Positions 1 to 13,812 of a DNA stretch of 64,000 bases are shown here, piece after piece; the first letter of the stretch is position 1; each line of letters begins with the position of its first letter. A program made the position numbers and the translations under genes. This DNA comes from Lepidonotus clava. Taxonomy: Eukaryota > Annelida > Polychaeta > Phyllodocida > Polynoidae. The stretch lies in assembly GCA_936440205.1 (NCBI GenBank), contig OW387145.1, positions 13,639,396 to 13,703,395 on the forward strand. Reading direction: 5' to 3'. Below the pieces are notes generated by a model, which saw only the letters and a program-made list of their open reading frames with translations, did no database searches and was not told the origin of the DNA.

Positions 1-2552
1 ACGTTTCTTGACCTTGTGAAACGACCGGCTTGCTGCATTTCCGGTTCCGGGGAGCCAGATGTGACCGGAAGTGAATCCCATTTCACCGAGGGTGGCGCGA
101 CCTGGCGGCGGAGGGGGTCATTAAAGACGCTGGTGCCCGCTGGTTGACCTCGGGTCATTAGCACCCGGGGGTCACTTGGACGTCCGCATGGTCTGCTGTG
201 GGGAAGGAAGGGGGTTGCGAGAATCCCTAAGTCGAACTTATGCTCATAATATCAATCATTTAAGAAAAAAAAAAGAAGGAAAGGTGGACCTTTCTAAGAA
301 ATCTTCTAAGAGAAAAAATGTGTGTTTCTGCGCGAACGGCGATATTTTAGTATATTCAGACATAATTTAATACCCCATCCCCTTTGAGAAATTGTCCATC
401 AGCCCCTGGAGGGATATAGGTCTCCACGAGATAGGGTGGGATGAGACAGTAACCTCGATCTGGTCCGCTCTCTCCCATCGACCCTCCTTTGCCTTCCGTA
501 CAAAATGATAAAGAACCTGAACTAAAATTAAGTTGACCCTCTCTATGACATTTTCCAATAAGCAGGACTGTTCTCCTTGGGTTATCCTGGGGCTGTCACA
601 CATCACCTGGTTTAAAGTCAATGCTCCTGTTCTAATCAAGACGTTTTAGCAATAAGAAGGGGGAAATCAAACGCAAATATTCTTTTCTAATCACTGGTGA
701 CGGGTGACGTCGTAAGTGCCGACTAGAGGGCACGAGTTGAGAACAAGCTTTTTAATTATAAGTTAATATTTTTTAAAATTAATTTTGTGGATTAGCATCA
801 AGGATTAAACTCAATTGTCAATGGTTGAACAAACCCGAACTATTTCGAACCAATGTAAATAATATATAGTTATTGTTATCAACGTGAGCGAACTCTTAAA
901 GGTCAGCTCTGAAGAAAATAACACATTTCCTGTTCATATTGGAAAGTGTCGATTAATGTGTATCCTAAGAAATACCATCGTCTATTTATGCATGCAAATG
1001 TTAGAAATTAGCGAGTTTTAGCACCCCAACACCTCCCATTAACGCAAACTAATGCATCCCTTATCTGAGGGACATACGTATTCCTTTTAAAAAATTATCG
1101 GTCGAATTCTACACTTTGATACATAGTGTAAATATTGATGCAGTAAGGCATTGTATCTTTGAGGTTGTTAGTCTACCAAACACCTTAGACGTTTTGAGAT
1201 GCGTATCGTATCGAGGCACGTCGAGGTTGCTAAAACGCCCCTTTGTTATAGGCGCTAGAACACTCTCACACCTAAGCTGTCAGCATACCATATACGGAGC
1301 TTTGACGTCATTCTTTCAATTAAACTCCTACATTTCATTCTATAAACAAAACAGGCAAGTTGTTGTTGACACGGAAACCCACACCACACCGCCCCTTTAC
1401 CCACAATGTTTTAATCAGTCTCGAGAGATGGATGCAAGGGGCAAAGAATCCACTGCCTAGATACGTGAGGCGTCGCGTCGATTAGCGCCACAATATGCGC
1501 GACAATCTCGCCTGAATTAATTTGACTATACGTGCGTCAAGTTTTCATGGTGTAAGTAGTATATAGAACTGGGAATTTGAATAGCTTCCACTATTATGGT
1601 CCACACGGGCTATCACAATGCGTCAAAATTTAATTCACAATAGGGAGATTAAGCAGGCCCAACGTATCATGTAACGTAAACATAACATATTTCTTATCTA
1701 AGAAATTATAACTTGTTGTATAAACTTTTCACTATAGTGAACAGGCTTTTAATGAAGTTGGGGTTTTATGTTGGTAGTGGATTATAAATGTTGATTATCT
1801 TAAATCAGTTACTTTTGGCATCTAATAGGAAGTCAATGGGGAGAGCTTGAGTGGTAGAGTCTTAGTTGTTTCTAACTCCTTTGGTAGTCCCCAACTTAGA
1901 TAGAGTGTAAGTGGCCTGCCAACACCCACCTTAGAGAGCCCTGTTTCTGATTAAAATAATACATAACTTCATTTACTGAAGGTAGTTTTATTCATAAAGA
2001 AAAGAGACAGTCCATTCCAATAATTGTCTGTTGTGTTTGATGATTGAAGTACAGCAGGTGATCAGAGAGAGAGGTCCAGAGATATCTTGGTGGTGGGAAT
2101 ATTAACACCCATGCAGAATTGCAGGTGTCGGTAAGCAGTGCATTAGCGGGTAGCTGGAATAAGTCGCTAGGAGAGATGAGTAAGGGGAACACCGCTGGAG
2201 TAACCCTCAGCTTAGATGAGTGTGTGGAGTTTAGACTGACTTGGCTTATGAAGGCTAACGACCCTGAGGTGGGGGTTGGATCTGGTTGATATACTAGTGG
2301 AGGAGGGAGTGTATGTGGCTGTTAAGTGATGGCTAAGCGGCTGTTTAGTACATAGGGGTGATGGCTGTTAGTCAGTGATGTTTGGTGTGAGTAAGCCCTG
2401 AGAGGGGTAGTGAATAAGCTCCGAGAGGGATAGAGGGAGGATAGGAGGTGGATAGGAACCTGCCTTGTCAGCATGTTATGTCAGTGTTATTAATGGGAGT
2501 ATAGGTGATTTGGTGAAGTAAGCAACCTTGTTCTGGCCTGTGTTGCCTGCAG

Positions 2553-2864
2553 GGAGGAGTTGCATAACATCCCGCTAAATATCTTCGCTATAAATCTCTG
2601 TTAATATTGCAGAACGAGCGGATTGACATACTGTTGCAAAATCCGTACTTTAGAAATCCGTTAAATAGCAACTCCATGAAATAATATCTCTTGTATTTTC
2701 TATTATTTTAGTGGGATTACTTAGTGGAAAATCTGTTAAATGTCAGCTTTTACGGAAATATGTTAACGGATTTTGCAACCCCTTGGTCTTCACTATCTAT
2801 TTTGCAACAGTTTGGCTCCGTAAAACATTCGTTAAATATACCGGAAAGTTATGCAACCCCCTCC
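2553..2864. mobile_element. Foldback element with nested inverted repeats
   Basis: The outer arms GGAGGAGTTGCATAACATCC and, inverted, GGAGGGGGTTGCATAACTTT enclose inner inverted copies of GTTGCAAAATCCGT (about 2633 and 2763-2776). CGTTAAAT-type words also recur several times. Confidence 0.6.
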
Positions 2865-4380
2865 AGGTGATTTATGTGTTTTATTAAATCCTGAATTTTT
2901 TTACAACAGTTCGATAGCACGGTATTAGATCCCTTGCAATAGATTTTAAGTAATGTACATATTATCAAAGGATATGTATTCAATTGTTTTGATCCGGGAA
3001 ATTCGGAGCTGTGCAGAAACAGGAATTTTTTTAATACGTTTACCTATTGAGACGCTGTCGCGTGGATTAATTGTGTTATAAGCATGATAATATGTTTTAT
3101 GTAGTAGTGTGTGGAAATGGGAAATTATAGATGGCCGCATAATTCTTATAGAATACACGTTATGTGATGATACACGGACATGGGAATTTAGTACTCGCGC
3201 CCTATATTGTACTGCACATATGGGCGATGTCGTTTTTAATAAACTCCTCTATCTAGCAGGAAGGGGCTAACATAGTAAAATCCGGAAATCCCATTTTTTC
3301 TAATCGTTCTGATTGAATGTGAATGATTAAACAGGATTCTGGGACGTCCTCTCTTCATGGGCCATTTATAGGTTCATGTCGCGCGTATTCTACGTTCACA
3401 CGTCAGTAGTATATGGAAATGGCAATAAACAGAGGGTTTGATGCGCTGGACATAGTTGAATATCCTATACAGGCGACGTATAGCCGCTATGGGTCAGTGA
3501 ACATCTAGCTGCCCTATGACCCCTGACCCTATCCTTTCCTTCACTGTAGACCACAAAAAAGTTTACTCTAAGATCTAGAGCCTAGGTGGCGTCACACACC
3601 ACTGCCCCGTGCAACAACGCCTACATGGGCCTGTCACCAGCCTATTTTTGTAAATGACATATATAATTATTACCATTATTATATAGATATTTCTGGAGAA
3701 CGTCGCGATGCAATTATTCATTGATATTTATTATTATGTCTTTGGTCTCCTGACCATGCATGTTGGAGCCACGTTAGTTCGAATCTAGTCACCATTGAAC
3801 GCGGACGTTCCCGATTTGTATTTTCTTATTTGATTAATTGATTGATTTTCTTTTTTAGTGTTTAGTGTTTAGTTTTGTTTAATTTCTTTTTATCAATTTA
3901 TCACTTTTTTCTTTATTTTGTTTTTCTATTATCATTCTACTTTATTAATGTCCACAGAAGGGCCGACTTAATTCAATATATAGGCCTAGTTTCTGAAGCG
4001 GCAAGGGCTTCATTACTGCCTTTGTTACCCTTCTTTCAAAAATATCTAAATGGAGAAGTTATAAATACACAAAGCCTTAAAATTCAGCGTTTCTGTTTCC
4101 CTTCTAATATGCCTAGTTCAGGTTATTCAGGTTGTTCACCCTCGCTCACCGGTTGCACTGCCTTGACCCCCTTGTTCTGAGTGACGTCCCCGGCCGTCGG
4201 CCGTCCACAGACCGTCAGTTTGAGCCGACTGCTGATAACAAGGACCAAAGGGGTCTGTTTCCCGTGGCCCCGGCTGATCGGGGCCGGTTATTAAGGGCCC
4301 GGGGCCGCTCAGAGGCCGCCCGGGGGTCGGCTGGGGTGCACCCGGCGCCTGATGCAAATCCCACTTTTAATGCACTACTT

Positions 4381-4699
4381 AAGCCTGTATTCCACTAGGC
4401 GATTTTGACTAGGAATTAGGAAGAAACAACTATGCCAGCCATAGGCTATTAGTGTACTTTACACTGATAGGCCTATACCTATAGCTGGTACGCAATTGCC
4501 CAGGAGAGTAATTTCTTCCTCATTGGATATTTATCAAGTTTCTGTTAAAATATCATAAGAACACATGCATGTTACATACCATTTGAAAGATGATTCAAAA
4601 TCCTTTCTAATGATATATAACATGTCTATGTTGTTAAGCTCTTATTCCTTCTCGCGATTTTTGGAATCGGAGTAAAATCGCACGATGGAATGTGGCCTT
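4381..4699. mobile_element. MITE family A, copy 1
   Basis: Terminal inverted repeats are AAGCCTGTATTCCACTAGGC at the left and, inverted, AAGGCCACATTCCATCGTGC at the right. It shares the internal block around CCTTTCTAATGATATATAAC with copies at 6233, 14451 and 31340. Confidence 0.75.
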
Positions 4700-6232
4700 G
4701 ACAATCCGCGCCTGAGCCCGCGGAACTCTCGGTGTACTACTAGGTCGGTCGACATGCCAGATTAATGGACAATGGCAGCGGCCACTTGTATCAGCCGGCT
4801 CAGGACTAACCACAGGAGGGGGGCGGGAGGTGGGAGGCGTCAGATGAATGCTCCTAGCGGGGACTTAATGAGCGGGGCCATGGGGGACACTCGTCCATCT
4901 TAAACGTGCGGCGGTAGGTCACACCACAAACTACATGGTTTCCCTCAGTATGAACAATTTCTTTTATCGAGATTCAAACGATTTTGTGTTTAAAATAAGA
5001 ATGATAGTTTTCTAAGCTTTTCTGGTCTGCATGTCGGTCTCATACAGCATTTTTCGGATAATCTTGACATGTATTCAACATTGTTTCGAGACATACGTTA
5101 ATGTTGATATTGTAGATTCCTCATTCAAATGGTACAGAATCAATGTTATCAACCATAATGATATTATTTTATATTTGTCATCTAAAGCATTCACAAAGAG
5201 CTATGGGACTCCTCTTGCAGTAATACCCTTTCGGCGCCATAAAGCTGGGAATTCGCTTCTGGTAGCACTACATTACGCCAATATACCACAATTTAAAGGT
5301 TTTGTTGTAAACGTAAGCTCCTTCCTCCTCAGGCGGCAACCGTGAAGTCATAATCTAAAAGGTTTTAATTAGGGGACGTTATAGCCAAAGGGATGTTAAA
5401 ATTAAGGTTCTCGCAAAATCGTTCAGAAGTATTTCCTGCACCACTGAGTTATTTCCTTTGCACAATACATGTGGTATTTTTACATATCTTGATAAAGATT
5501 ATAATTTAGATCTATTTTGATCTTTCGAATATAAATATGTAATCAGCCGATAATTAAGATGCGTTCACATGAGGATTCTATTTCACAGGGCGTTCAGGAT
5601 ACGGCTTAAACTAGGGGTTTCCTCTAATCCTGGAAAATATGTTTACAAGCCCAAAGAACATGACATTGTTATTGTCTGTAGTACTGTCTTTCGCTGAAGG
5701 GAATGACACCTCTTAAGGAACCATTGAATGTTTCTTTAATGCTGTGTTTCTAATACAATCGACACTTCTGGAGTTGTTTTTGACATCAAAATTTTCCTAA
5801 GATATATTTGTCCACTCAATAGATGAATAGTTCATATTCCCTTTCCCAAGCTTCCTAGTAACATGCAGGTGAACTTAAAGGGCCCTAGAATAGGGACAAA
5901 TAGGAAAACAGGTGGAAGAATTAGGGCTAAAATGTGTCATGACTCTGGATAATATGAATCTGATTTCTCAATGCATTTCTGATATTTACCCTCAAGAAAG
6001 TTCTATGAAATAAATAGAATAGACTTTTTTCAAACCGGTACATCTATCATATTTGATTTATATATGGCTACCCTTAAAGGTCGTGGAAATTTTCAAACAC
6101 GGTTCCTCTCAGAGGTCCTTAAAAGGTTCAGAAAAGCTGAACTATGTATCACTTAAATTACTTAAAGGGCTCTGAAAATGTTCGTTCTAGATTTATAAAG
6201 AATTCTGAAGATAAAATTAATAATGGCATTGT

Positions 6233-6446
6233 AAGGGCTGAATTCCACATGCCGATTTCGATGCTGCCGATTTTGCATTTGGTTGATATTCTCTGAGAAT
6301 ATGGCGTGAAACCTTACATTCTATATATCACGTGAAAGATAATTGTAACACCTTTCTAATAATGTATAACATTTCTACAATTGACCTTTATTCCCTCTGC
6401 TGATTTTTAGAATTGGCAGCAAAATCAGCATGTGGAATACGGGCTT
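6233..6446. mobile_element. MITE family A, copy 2
   Basis: Termini are AAGGGCTGAATTCCACATGC and, inverted, AAGCCCGTATTCCACATGC. The internal block CACCTTTCTAATAATGTATA is shared with other copies. Confidence 0.75.
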
Positions 6447-6648
6447 AAGTTTTCTGTCGGAAAATGTTCAGGCATCGACTTTACCATAATGAAAGCACTT
6501 TTGGCAATCATTTGTGCCTCTTTACATGCCCGTGTGTCCTGTTGATGAGGGGAATAAGTGAGGACACAGAGAAGAAGACTCAGTTAGAGGTATCAAATTG
6601 AGCTTGACTGATGGAGGCAGAAGGAGATATGTAAGGGTTACCCTTAAA

Positions 6649-6720
6649 AGCTTGTTCTCCACGTACCGATTTTGGTGATTTTCTATTTATTCGATTTTCT
6701 CTGAGAATATGGCATGAAAC
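6649..6720. mobile_element. MITE family A, left-end fragment
   Basis: Begins AAGCTTGTTCTCCACGTACC and contains TCTCTGAGAATATGGCATGA, a block also present in the copies at 6233 and 14451. The right end is missing. Confidence 0.6.
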
Positions 6721-8057
6721 AAAATAGTATCCTCAATACTACAGGATGAAATTATTAGCTTAAGCGCCACACTACTGCCACCTAGTACGAAAAGAATCAT
6801 TCCATCAAAATCATTAACAAGAAGCTTATTTGGCATGGGTAAAATTTAATTCTAAAGAAATGAACTCCGCCGTCAGGAGGCGAAACCTGTTGGGAGGCGG
6901 ACCACGTTAGGAGGCGAACTCTGGCTGCTCATGCTGGAGTTCAGCACCCTACCCATTAGGCCACCACTGGTAGGGTTGTGAGAGGGGCTTCAGTATGGGT
7001 AACGGAGGTAATTTCACTGGGTGCTGGTGTTCTGCCTTCTGTTTCAGAGAGACATGTATGAGCTCATATACCAGCATTTATCTCAACTGACACTCTGCCT
7101 CCTGCTCTGACTTACTTGTGTCCAATGGTAGCTAGCTAATTTGATTTAAGGAAGGTAGTCAAAACTGAGATAAAATAATTATAAAAGAACCACATATTCT
7201 GGAAAACAGGTATAAGTGATATTTCATGAGACGAACTAGCCCCACATAGTGAGAGAGATTTCTAAAGAATCTAAATTCATCTGAATTTAAACAATTAACT
7301 GCATAATGAGTGCAATGACAACTTTTTCTGGTGTACTTTTTGATCAGGTCCTGTCGGCCAAGCAGACAAGGGTCGTATATTAACATGACATAGAACCTAT
7401 GGTTATTCAGCCAACTTATATTAGATATTTTAAAAGGTTGTGTGTAATGCCTGAGGTTTATGTAGTTTCGGCGTGCTAGTCAGTGTACCCTGTAAAACCA
7501 AGTTGACCGAATTTTTTCAGACAAAGACATAATTATATAAATATAAAAAATGTATCATAACTAAACGAGAAAAGAAACCCATGCAATGCGACTTATTACT
7601 CATTGTTGCATATCTATAAAGCCCTAATCGATATAAAAGGGGAGGCTTCAATCAAATGAGAGAGAGGTGTATGGTTAATGACCACTTGACAAAGACCTCA
7701 AACATGGAGGCAAATTCAGTCGTGACATGGAGGAAGGAACAGAGGACAGGGAAGGACATTGGAGAACTCTTGACTTGTAATGGCGCATCGACATCTTTGG
7801 GTAATGAAACCCTTTGCATGCGTAAGCTCTCATTCCAACAAAAAGATGAAATAAATATCAATAACTTTGAGGTTCAAAATGCATACCATCTTGTGTCTTA
7901 AAGGCCGGTGCGGCGTCACATCATTGACTGTAAAGAGTAAAGAATGCTCTCCTTGGGAGATTAGTTGGGGACACAGAAGGATGTTAAAAGAGGGGTGGGT
8001 CAACAGATCAAACAAGTAGTCGGAACTGGGGTTGTGGGGTTCAGGCTGTACGGAAAG

Positions 8058-8400
8058 TGAAGGCCCATTCGCCGTGGGCGATGTTTCTGTCGGAGGAGGC
8101 TCCGATAAACTTATCGCACAGACACAACAATAATCTCAGGGCCGATAAAATTATCGCAGGCTAGCGAAATTGAAGAAATGGCATTCATACTGCCAAAAGG
8201 GGGGCCTTGCAATGGCAAACGATAGGTTTCTCAAGTACCTATCCCCTTGAATCGGCTGGAATTCAAACGATTCAATCCAACATGTTAGATCTGATCGCTT
8301 GCAGACTAGTCGTTTGCTTCATCGTTTGTACCAAAATTGCAAACGATAAGTTTCGCAAGATATCGCATGTACCGCGTCTGCCACGGCGAATGGGCCTTCA
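8058..8400. mobile_element. MITE with perfect 20-bp inverted termini
   Basis: Starts TGAAGGCCCATTCGCCGTGG and ends with its exact reverse complement. The interior has several GATAAACTTATCGCA / CGATAAAATTATCGCA and AAACGATAAG words. The ends resemble family A in style (AAGGCCCATTC) but not in interior. Confidence 0.8.
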
Positions 8401-9186
8401 ATGGAACTTATTGAGGATCATCCCGACTAAACCCCATTGGCCGACTAAACCCCATTGGTCAGTTGAGTTGGTAGGACAAAAACATGTTGTTCTGTATTAC
8501 ATTTAATACCAAAGAGTACGAATAGATTATGGACATCTCATTGTTCCAGTGCTTTACGTGTCTACTTTTTCTAATAACATTCTCCTCATTACCTTTACTG
8601 ATATCACATAAAAGCTGTTATAGTAAATCACACAAGTGCATAACTCTTATAACTTTCATATCACCTGGTGGTCTGGTGAGGGTTATTGAGAGCAATTTGT
8701 TCATTTGAGGCTATGGCAAACGCCGGGTGGGAGTGTTGCACTGAGGAACTGCACGTGAACAGGTTTTTGAGGTGAAGGAAAAAGGAGTTGTGGGTTAAGA
8801 GGACATTGTTCGAGGTCCGCCACCAATTAGTTGTTCCCTAAAATTGCTTCCAGGGGACACGGTCTCCGGCAAACGTCTGGCGCAAAACAAGCGGAGGCCT
8901 GGGAGGCTGGAGCAATTAGCAAATAACTGACTGAAGAAAACCAGCGATTGAACAGGGTCCAAGGCGGCCATTACTGCTATAGACCCCGGGGCAAAAAAAG
9001 AAAGGAATTTTAGAGCTCTTTATGATATCAAGGAAAAAACTTTATATTAAATTTAACTTTGAGTGATAGATGCCCAGCCAAGCTGTGATGTGACAGGAAC
9101 GTTCTGCAACTATACTTTTTTAGTCAGTTTGTTACTTACTAAAGTGGCACGTAACAATTGAGTTATTGATGTTAAGGCTGAAACCT

Positions 9187-9400
9187 CACCAAATTAGAAT
9201 GTTATTTTAACATTATGCTTTGGTGAGGTTAGGACAAAACTAAACAGAACATTATAAGAACATTCTGTTTAGGTTGAATAATGTAACCAGAACGTAGTAA
9301 TAACGTTGCAGTGCAATGTTGCAGCAGTACGTTGCTGCAACATTATTGGGAGCCATCAAAATAACGTAACAAGAATAAAACAGAACCAAACAGAACATTA
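9187..9400. repeat. Cluster of small hairpins with AACATTATAAGAACATT words
   Basis: CCTCACCAAA...TTTGGTGAGG (9187-9231), AAACAGAACATT...ATTCTGTTT (9244-9272) and GTTGCAGTGCAATGTTGCAG...GTTGCTGCAAC (9305-9340) follow each other. A related AACATTATTGCAGGATTCTG word occurs at about 34590. Confidence 0.55.
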
Positions 9401-11494
9401 CTGCAACGCTATAATAACGTCACATGCTTGCCTGGGTGTAATGGAGACATTTAAGACATTTCGTCACAGCGTTGACAAGGCTTTTCAGATGATTTGTCAT
9501 AATTTAACACCCAGGGTTCCTTATCCAATGTACGCAACTAAAAAGAGTGCAAAGTTCATCAGATACCCATCAAGAAGAGATGGGAAAATAAAATCGCGTC
9601 CGCCTAAATTCCTTAATTAATAAGCCTTCAGCATTTATAAGCTTTCTAATGCATTATGGTTTATACCTTCCTAATATCGCATCCAATCCTCTCGATTTTG
9701 TAAACCTACCCAGACATTGCAGGTGTTTTCTGATTCTCTGTTGTTCCTTTGTCTCTAATGGCGACTCTCTTTCAGCGTTTCTATATTTCTATATCATTTC
9801 GTTTTTTGAAATAGATCACTGAGAAGTGCACCATCATTGCTCACGGTCGTTTGACTTCTTTATGTATGAAGACCTCATATTACTTACACAGAATAATTAT
9901 CTTATATCAGGATCCCAAAGCATTTCTTCTGAGATTTCCTGGAACCACTGTGATCATTAATGTGCGCTTCTTACTCTCCTCCTGATCTGATGTTTGCTTA
10001 TATCCTTATCTGCCATCTCACAGATTTACTGATTTGAAATTTCCTTTCATATTTAGGATTTCCGTATCTTCATCTGTAAACGTTTTTTCGTTTCCCTATT
10101 CTTTTATTTAAAACTGCTGCCAGGCTCTTGACCTCATCAGTGATTGCTCCTTGTTAGCCACAACATATTTTCATTGTTCTTGCTTCTAGACCTTTAATGC
10201 CGTTTACTTCCTTTTGAAAACCAGGAGCTTTGAGCATAAGGTATTCCTTGGTTTCCTTGAGTTTTGTTAAGATATCCTGTAGCAGTTCTTCACTCATTGT
10301 GTTACATCACAGGGGCCTTTCACCCGCGTGTGTTCATCTCCACTGGCAGGGGCATCGGTGGTGCAGTGTGCCCTTCCTTTGTTATTGCCACCAGGATCCT
10401 TCTCCTCAATGTCAGAATATCTTTCATTATTCAGGAATAGCCAAAAGTTTTTAATTGTTTATTGATTTAGAGAAAAAGGAAAAAGATTAATACGTTGAAT
10501 TATTTTCTTTTGATAATGTTCTGTACCTTATGGACATCTACAAAAGTTGCAGTTATAAATAAATGTAGTGTTGCCAACTTTAATAGCTAACTCTTCTCAG
10601 CAATTAGGTCTATAGCCATAATTCATCGAATCGCCATCGTTCCCACAATTAATGTAATTTGTGAAATTGCCCTCATCGATATCGATTTTTATACTATTCC
10701 ATCGACTGAAAAGGTGTTCCTAATTACAAGTGTTCTTCAAGAATTTCTTTTTTGTAGGAATAGCAAAGATCAGTACTCCTTGGGAATAGTACGCAGGCAT
10801 CATGCTTGTTGTCTTTTAAATATTGGATGGCATATTTGTTTTTGCAGCAGCATGTTATTCAAACTAAAAAGAAGGCGAAATAGAATATGAAAGGACATCC
10901 ATATGGGCAATCAGCTGGGGTATCTAAGAATTTGCAGTCAGTAGAGATATTGCTTACCTTCACACTGCATAAAACGGCAGACAATGCTGATTAAATCAGC
11001 CAAATATGAGGGTATCGAAGGTAGACTGGAGAGGGATTTGACAACACACAACGACCAACATTCACCTTGTATTAGTCTAAGAACAGACAACATTATATTG
11101 ATTTGTATTGGTTGAGTTTCCACATCTTGATTAAAGTATTGGGGTTCCTCGATTTCCATATCCTCTAAAATTGAAAATTGAATACGCTACGTATTAATGG
11201 TCTAAGATGAAAGATTAGCACACTAAAAGTTCACTAACATATCGAGCCCAAAGACATGAAAATATAATATAAGATAGCCTCGTTTTTAACGCTTTTAGGG
11301 TTTGCCTCATAAATCTAATGGTGTTGGATATTCTTGACTCTAATAATTCTATAAATGCCCTAGAATAAACCTCCGCATGAGATATGTCTAATAATATCGT
11401 TCACAAACTAGCATCACAGTGTGAACTATACCTGTTTTGTATTGTCAATATCTGGCCTATAGTCTGTAGAGAGTATCAGTGATTGAAACGGAAG

Positions 11495-12083
11495 GTGACT
11501 ATTTTGGTGAGCCCAAAAGAAGCACAATGCATTAAGTCTTTCTGCACTATCACGCTCTTGAGGTTTACCAACAGAATACATAACTGGCAGCATACGGTAT
11601 CATATCAGAATAGGTCTGATGACGTCACAGGTCAAATATAGTAATGTGATTGGCTCAATCTTTTAGTATTGTTAGATGGCCATGTAGACTATAGAACTTG
11701 CCGACATAGTAACAACAAGATGAATAAGTGCATGTTTGAACTTTAAAGTTGGTTTTTGTGTAGTTACACCAATAACGGCTCATCAAGTGATACTTTCGAT
11801 GATACAATACCGTATTAAATCAATTGAGATTTATTTTTAATGAATTGAAATGATATTTATATGGGGGTTTATTACTTAACACGTCACTTCCTTTATCGGT
11901 CTTTAGTATATAGTTAATATTAGGTTGGATTTGCGTGCCCTACAATAGGGTCTGGTGGCGGTTTTATGACAGGTGAAACAGAGATATTTACTCCAGTCGC
12001 GCGGATTGAAGGTCTGCTGCATGGGTGGGAGATGAGTCCTGATTTAATGCATTGTGTTTTTTTGTGCTCACCAAATAGTCAAC
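11495..12083. mobile_element. Inverted-repeat element of about 590 bp
   Basis: The left end GTGACTATTTTGGTGAGC followed by AGCACAATGCATTAAG is matched inverted at 12040-12080 (TTAATGCATTGTG... GCTCACCAAATAGTC). About 50 bp of imperfect termini and no coding frame. Confidence 0.55.
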
Positions 12084-12431
12084 TACGAATTTGGCATCCA
12101 TAATTGGTCACGTAGGCTAGGACTACTGAAGTCATTCCTAATTTTCCTCGATGGTTGCTGAGATTGGTGGGTTTTTAGGGTTGTTGGTCATGATACGGAA
12201 GAAGGTAGTTTCCACTGTTAAAAGACGTTAGAAATCAAACGCGTGTTTAGAGTCTCATGCTTCTAATATCTAAACACATATGCCTCTTAAATCAAAAAAA
12301 TGCATTTAGATATTGGCACATGACACCTAGAATGTATACGTGATTGATATTCAAATGTCGTTTAAAGTGTAGTCTTTCACTCTGTTTTTCGGCGGGTGGG
12401 GGGTAGGTTTCACCAATGAAGATTTATCAAG

Positions 12432-13087
12432 TTAAAGGGATAACGTACTGTTCATAGCTGTGCCACCTGGTGGGAACATTTCAAAATCCTCAAATCTCTA
12501 AATTATGCATCATAAACTTATGAGAGTAGACTTAAAATGAAAAGTTAAGAAAATCAGAAATTTGATATGGTAATGAATTTTAGATTAATCAGGCACACAT
12601 GTACCCCTAGTGACAAAAATGAAATGCCTCAAAATTGAGAAAAATCTCATTAAACATGAGCAGGAGTTGACTACGTAATAAAACTAATAAATGTCAGTTG
12701 TTCCAACAACAAATTTAGGGGAATAGATAAGATAGATTTATAAAAGATTTTACAGAAATAATCACCTATTAAGGTTTTTATCATCCTCCACCAATTAACG
12801 ATCAGTGACCCCTACTTCTTTGGTTTTAAAAATTTGCTATAGATCTAAAGTACATAGTCCTAGGACTTGGTAAGTCTGTAATGGATTTTGAATGTTATAG
12901 GGTCAGTTGAATATCACTAAGTATATTCTCCCCATAGACTTCTATAGTTACGAACATTATCTTTCTTAACCTCTTACTAAAAAATGAGCATGGTGACATG
13001 TATCTTTTTTTCTTTTTTTTAAATTTCTGGTCTTGAGAATCTGCAATGGATTTAGAATTGTAGTTAAACAGTCCGTTATCCCTTTAA
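12432..13087. mobile_element. Inverted-repeat element flanked by TTAA
   Basis: Bounded by TTAA at both ends, with inner termini AGGGATAACGTACTGTT and, inverted, AGGGATAACGGACTGTT. The 656-bp AT-rich interior has no coding frame. The TTAA duplication is what piggyBac-type transposons leave, but the ends are not the usual CCC-type. Confidence 0.6.
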
Positions 13088-13812
13088 GCATAAAGTTTTA
13101 AACGTAAAAGCTCTCCCAATATATTTCTCGAAAAGAAATTTTGGGCAACATTGTCGGATGAAGTGAAAGGCCAACATGCATGAGGTGACAAATCTGACTG
13201 TAATGTGCAAGTTCTTGATTGAGTTGTCATGAGCTGATGCTCAGGGCAGTTCATTGCTGCCACCTGGGGGGACAACGATGAACCATTCTTATATATCCCA
13301 TAATCAACAACTACAACTTCCACCATTTCTCCTTCAACCTCCATACTATCAACAACCCACACAAATATCTTCCCACCCACCCACACCTTCATTATCAACC
13401 AATCTTATTTATTTTATTTATCCTTATCTACATTTAAATTAATTATCTTATATATTTTCATAATAAAATTAAAACTCATCATGAAATTTATTAAATAAAT
13501 TTTATTCAACCCATTCCCGCCTCATCGTGTTCCTTCGTAGGTTAAGCAGTAATGCTCTGAGAATGTTGATAATGAAATGTGCCTCGGGTGTTCAGAAGAA
13601 CACAATAAGTAGTTTTGGCTGTCAGCAGGTTTACAGTAGGCCTCAAGAATTTTAGATAAACAAGTTCGCTTAGTTTCTCCAGCGGGTTGTAGCACACACT
13701 TACCATGTGCATTTTCTTTCAATGTTCTTTTTTGCCACATTCTGCACTTTATTTTGTTAGAATAAGTGAATATCATTAAAGGGTAGCTAACTTAACCTAA
13801 ATTCGTTGCTAT

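Noticed and set aside
3770-3800. GTTCGAATC, resembling a tRNA T loop
   Set aside because: There are no matching stems around it and no A box at the right distance.
3875-4180. Hydrophobic frame starting MFNFFLSIYHFF, a possible signal peptide exon for the Ly6-like gene
   Set aside because: It comes from T-rich low-complexity sequence and I saw no donor in the phase needed to join 14051.
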